Of a stretch of 64,000 nucleotides of DNA, positions 62,072 through 64,000 are shown piece after piece. Made by a program: the position numbers and the translations under genes. Origin of the DNA: Algisphaera agarilytica (GTDB taxonomy: Bacteria > Planctomycetota > Phycisphaerae > Phycisphaerales > Phycisphaeraceae); assembly GCF_014207595.1 (NCBI RefSeq), contig NZ_JACHGY010000001.1, positions 1,488,001 to 1,552,000 of the forward strand, read 5' to 3'. Each line of letters opens with the position of its first letter. Positions within the stretch are counted from its first letter, which is position 1. The notes below the pieces were generated by a model. That model did not search any database. It was given only the letters and a program-made list of their open reading frames with translations, and was not told the origin of the DNA.

Positions 62072-62571
62072 CGCCCCCCCGACTGCGCTTCGATGCGCTT
62101 GCGTTCGGTCTGGAGCTTGATCGAGCGGCCGTTCACGGAGAGGGTGGCTTGGCCGTCGCTCACGGATTCGACCCGTGCACCGCCGGGCAACTCTTCGCCG
62201 GGCTTGGCCACGACCAAGCGGTCACGGCCATCGATAAACAGCCCTTCCGGCTCGCCCTGCGACGGGATCAAGGTGCCCAGCAATTTGATCGAGCGGACTT
62301 CGATCGGCGGCAACGACACCGGGGTCGGCGGCGGCGCGGGGGCCTGCCCGCCTTGAAGACGCAGCGTGTCGAGACGCTCGAGCTGCTCCGCGGACAACGC
62401 CGTGGAGGTTGGCGTCACCACCACCGGCGACGTGCTTCCGCCCGTTACGGACCCGGGTTGTGCGGCCTCGCTCTGCGCACCACGCCACACCGTCCAGCCC
62501 CCGAAGCCCCCGGCGACGAGAATCACCAGCGCCAGGCCGCGGGCGAGAAGTTGTTGCAGGGATGGGGTCAT
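62068..62571 (-). CDS. GspC/PilP-like type II secretion protein
   Basis: A 167-aa protein with one N-terminal helix (LALVILVAGGFGGWTVW), a Pro/Thr-rich linker (about 35-95) and a C-terminal beta domain (IKLLGTLIPSQGEPEGLFIDG, RLVVAKPGEELPGGARVESV, ATLSVNGRSIKL) of the HR or PilP type. In E. coli-like systems GspC links the inner platform to the secretin. Here it sits between the K- and L-like genes. No secretin (GspD) gene is in the window. Confidence 0.72.
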   Translation of the reverse strand: MTPSLQQLLARGLALVILVAGGFGGWTVWRGAQSEAAQPGSVTGGSTSPVVVTPTSTALSAEQLERLDTLRLQGGQAPAPPPTPVSLPPIEVRSIKLLGTLIPSQGEPEGLFIDGRDRLVVAKPGEELPGGARVESVSDGQATLSVNGRSIKLQTERKRIEAQSGGR

Positions 62572-62624
62572 GAATGAATCGTTCCGTGGATATCCAACCT
62601 ATCGGCCGAGCGGGCCGAAAAAAC

Positions 62625-63509
62625 TTACCAACGCAGTTCGTAGTCGCCGCCCCGCCGGTTGCCCTGCGGGTTCTGCACACGCAGCACCACGTCCGTCCGC
62701 CGGCCGTCGTCGATCACGATGCGCAGGCTGGTGGTTTGCGCCGCACTCGTGAGGAGTGTTTCAAGACCTTCGATCATCTGCGGATTGTCCCAGCCTTCGA
62801 GCAGCTCGGCCAGCGCTTCTTGCAACGATTCGCGGCTCGACACCGCCTGACCCGACAACACCAGAGCCACTTCGTCGGCCTCGCGCGGCGGCAGGTGCGC
62901 TCGGAATGCCAAACCCAACGCCAACGGGTCGGCGTGACGCGGGTTGATCTTGCCCGAACCCCAGAGCGTCAGCCGATCAAACGGCCCCAGCGTCGGCGGG
63001 CTCTCGCGCATCACACGCTGCACCTCCTCGCGTTCCGACAATTGATCAAACGAGGCAAACGCCGGCCACCGGGCCTGCGCCCCCGAAGCGGTCAGCCCAA
63101 AGTCCTTGTACGCCCCGTCCGCGTCGAGGCTCAGCCCCTCGGCACCACCCGCCTCGGCGAAGCGATCCAGCTCGCGTGCAAATACCTCTTCACTCAACAC
63201 CTTCTGCAGGCTGTTGAGGTTCGCTTTGGCGTCTTCGTTGGCCCAGCGCAGCTGCACCAGCTGATCCCCAAGCAACGCACGCCCCGCCACCACACCCGCG
63301 GGTCCCGCCGCCAAGCGGTCGCGCTGGGCAAGGATCGCTTCGTCGGCACTGCGCACCGCCAAGTCACGCTGCAGGCGATGCAGATCCAACGCCGCGGCCT
63401 GCTGCTGCGTGTGCACACGCAACGCCAAGCTCGCCAACGCCGTGCCGAGCACCGCCAAGACGGCCAGCACCAACAACAACACAAAGCCTTGGTCCCGCGT
63501 CTGTCTCAT
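62625..63509 (-). CDS. GspK-like type II secretion protein
   Basis: A 294-aa protein with a prepilin-like N-terminal helix (DQGFVLLLVLAVLAVLGTALASLAL, about residues 6-30). A large helical outer domain follows, with ELDRFAEAGGAEGLSLDADG and GKINPRHADPLAL. This N-terminus has no Glu at position 5 of the mature chain, a mark of GspK. The ATG at 63509 shares its A with the TGA of the upstream GspJ-like gene. It presumably caps the pseudopilus tip with the GspI/J proteins. Confidence 0.8.
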   Translation of the reverse strand: MRQTRDQGFVLLLVLAVLAVLGTALASLALRVHTQQQAAALDLHRLQRDLAVRSADEAILAQRDRLAAGPAGVVAGRALLGDQLVQLRWANEDAKANLNSLQKVLSEEVFARELDRFAEAGGAEGLSLDADGAYKDFGLTASGAQARWPAFASFDQLSEREEVQRVMRESPPTLGPFDRLTLWGSGKINPRHADPLALGLAFRAHLPPREADEVALVLSGQAVSSRESLQEALAELLEGWDNPQMIEGLETLLTSAAQTTSLRIVIDDGRRTDVVLRVQNPQGNRRGGDYELRW

Positions 63510-64000
63510 CAGCCCGCCCCCCCGCGTTGCCGGTCGGCCAGATTGAATCGCAGCGGCCGCACCCCGGGGTCCGCAAAACGCAGCACCACCCAACCCTGTC
63601 GATCCATCTCAAAGTCTGCAACACACGCCGCGACGAGTTCGCGCTGAGTCGGGGCGAGTTGGACTTGGCCGAGGCGCTGCTGTTCGCGGAACAACAACTG
63701 TGTGTCGGCGTCGATGCGATAGGTGACGCGCACCGCGTTGTGATCCGTGGTGCCGAGTTCGACATCTCGACCGCTCCAGCCCTCGATGCTCAGCTCCTGG
63801 TCGTCGTACACCGCCCAGAGCGCCTGGTCGAGGTCCGCCTTGATCTGTCCTTGAACGATATCGCGCCACGGCGTCGCTTCTTCGATCGGCGCATCATCCG
63901 CCAACCGACGCTCGCTGCGCACCACGCCGCCGAGCGCTTGGAACAACGCCGCCAGCAGCATGCCGGTTAATGCCAGCACGGCGAGCATCTCAATCAACGT
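63509..64000 (-). CDS. GspJ-like pseudopilin (5' end cut by the window)
   Basis: At least 163 residues are visible. The sequence starts in a prepilin motif (TLIEMLAVLALTGMLLAALFQAL), so the true start lies beyond the window. The outer domain is typical in length for GspJ: DIVQGQIKADLDQALW, SIEGWSGRDVELGTTDH, TYRIDADTQLLF, RPLRFNLADR. It overlaps the GspK-like gene by one base (TGATG). The order J, K, C-like, L, M, TPR is unusual, because GspC is normally first. Confidence 0.85.
   Translation of the reverse strand, partial: TLIEMLAVLALTGMLLAALFQALGGVVRSERRLADDAPIEEATPWRDIVQGQIKADLDQALWAVYDDQELSIEGWSGRDVELGTTDHNAVRVTYRIDADTQLLFREQQRLGQVQLAPTQRELVAACVADFEMDRQGWVVLRFADPGVRPLRFNLADRQRGGAG

Overview
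The window is a GC-rich chromosomal segment that looks like a planctomycete, most likely of the Phycisphaerae type. The main evidence is the set of families almost confined to Planctomycetes and their relatives: PSCyt1/DUF1549/DUF1553, DUF1501, DUF1552, DUF1587-1592-type cytochrome proteins, a prepilin-type protein with a C-terminal ADGH motif, a CxxCGYNLR zinc-ribbon membrane protein, and Tat-exported Gfo/Idh and TIM-barrel proteins. The species cannot be named from the sequence. I saw no rRNA, CRISPR array, insertion sequence or prophage. There is one tRNA.

Layout. (1) 1-4.3 kb: aa3-type cytochrome oxidase genes (I, III, IV, then a second III-like gene beyond a terminator). (2) 4.3-8.1 kb, minus strand: three TadE/TadG-like pseudopilin genes. 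(3) 8.2-15.6 kb: mostly monocistronic genes: ygfZ, VanZ-like, ThuA-like, YHS protein, a divergent TetR/short-chain dehydrogenase pair with a well-defined operator, pgk, and a secreted protein. (4) 15.6-22 kb: two paralogous lipoproteins, an outer-membrane barrel, a GH16 glycosidase, rpe and two STAS proteins. (5) 22-30 kb: phosphoesterase, GT9 glycosyltransferase, then a tightly coupled operon of ECF sigma factor, membrane dockerin protein, cohesin-like secreted protein and VIT-VWA lipoprotein, followed by a secreted protein and an RNase HII-like protein. (6) 30-37 kb, minus strand: RND efflux pair, PTPS/QueD-family protein, small membrane protein, prepilin-type protein. (7) 37-41 kb: zinc-ribbon membrane protein, pgeF, orphan ABC ATPase, tRNA-Asn. 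(8) 41.2-59.5 kb, minus strand: a large carbohydrate and cytochrome locus. (9) 59.6-64 kb, minus strand: a type II secretion-like operon (J-K-C-L-M-TPR lipoprotein), cut by the window end.

The most coherent system is region 8. Three transcription units carry c-type cytochrome enzymes (PSD1/DUF1501 and DUF1592-type/DUF1552), a ribose-type ABC importer, a Tat-exported Gfo/Idh oxidoreductase and a sugar isomerase/epimerase-like TIM barrel. Each unit has a near-identical 17-bp element (YATGYCTYATTCCGYGA on the plus strand) about 150 bp upstream of its first start codon. This predicts one regulon for oxidation of a sugar or polyol in the periplasm, with uptake of the product, and electrons passing through haem c domains on DUF2231-like membrane anchors, possibly to the oxidase at the start of the window.

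Two other themes stand out. Many single genes lack a Shine-Dalgarno sequence and have a -10-like box 6-7 nt before the start codon, which suggests leaderless mRNAs. Intergenic regions carry several families of long inverted repeats. The sigma/dockerin/cohesin-like operon at 24.2-28.1 kb is the other candidate for an undescribed system.
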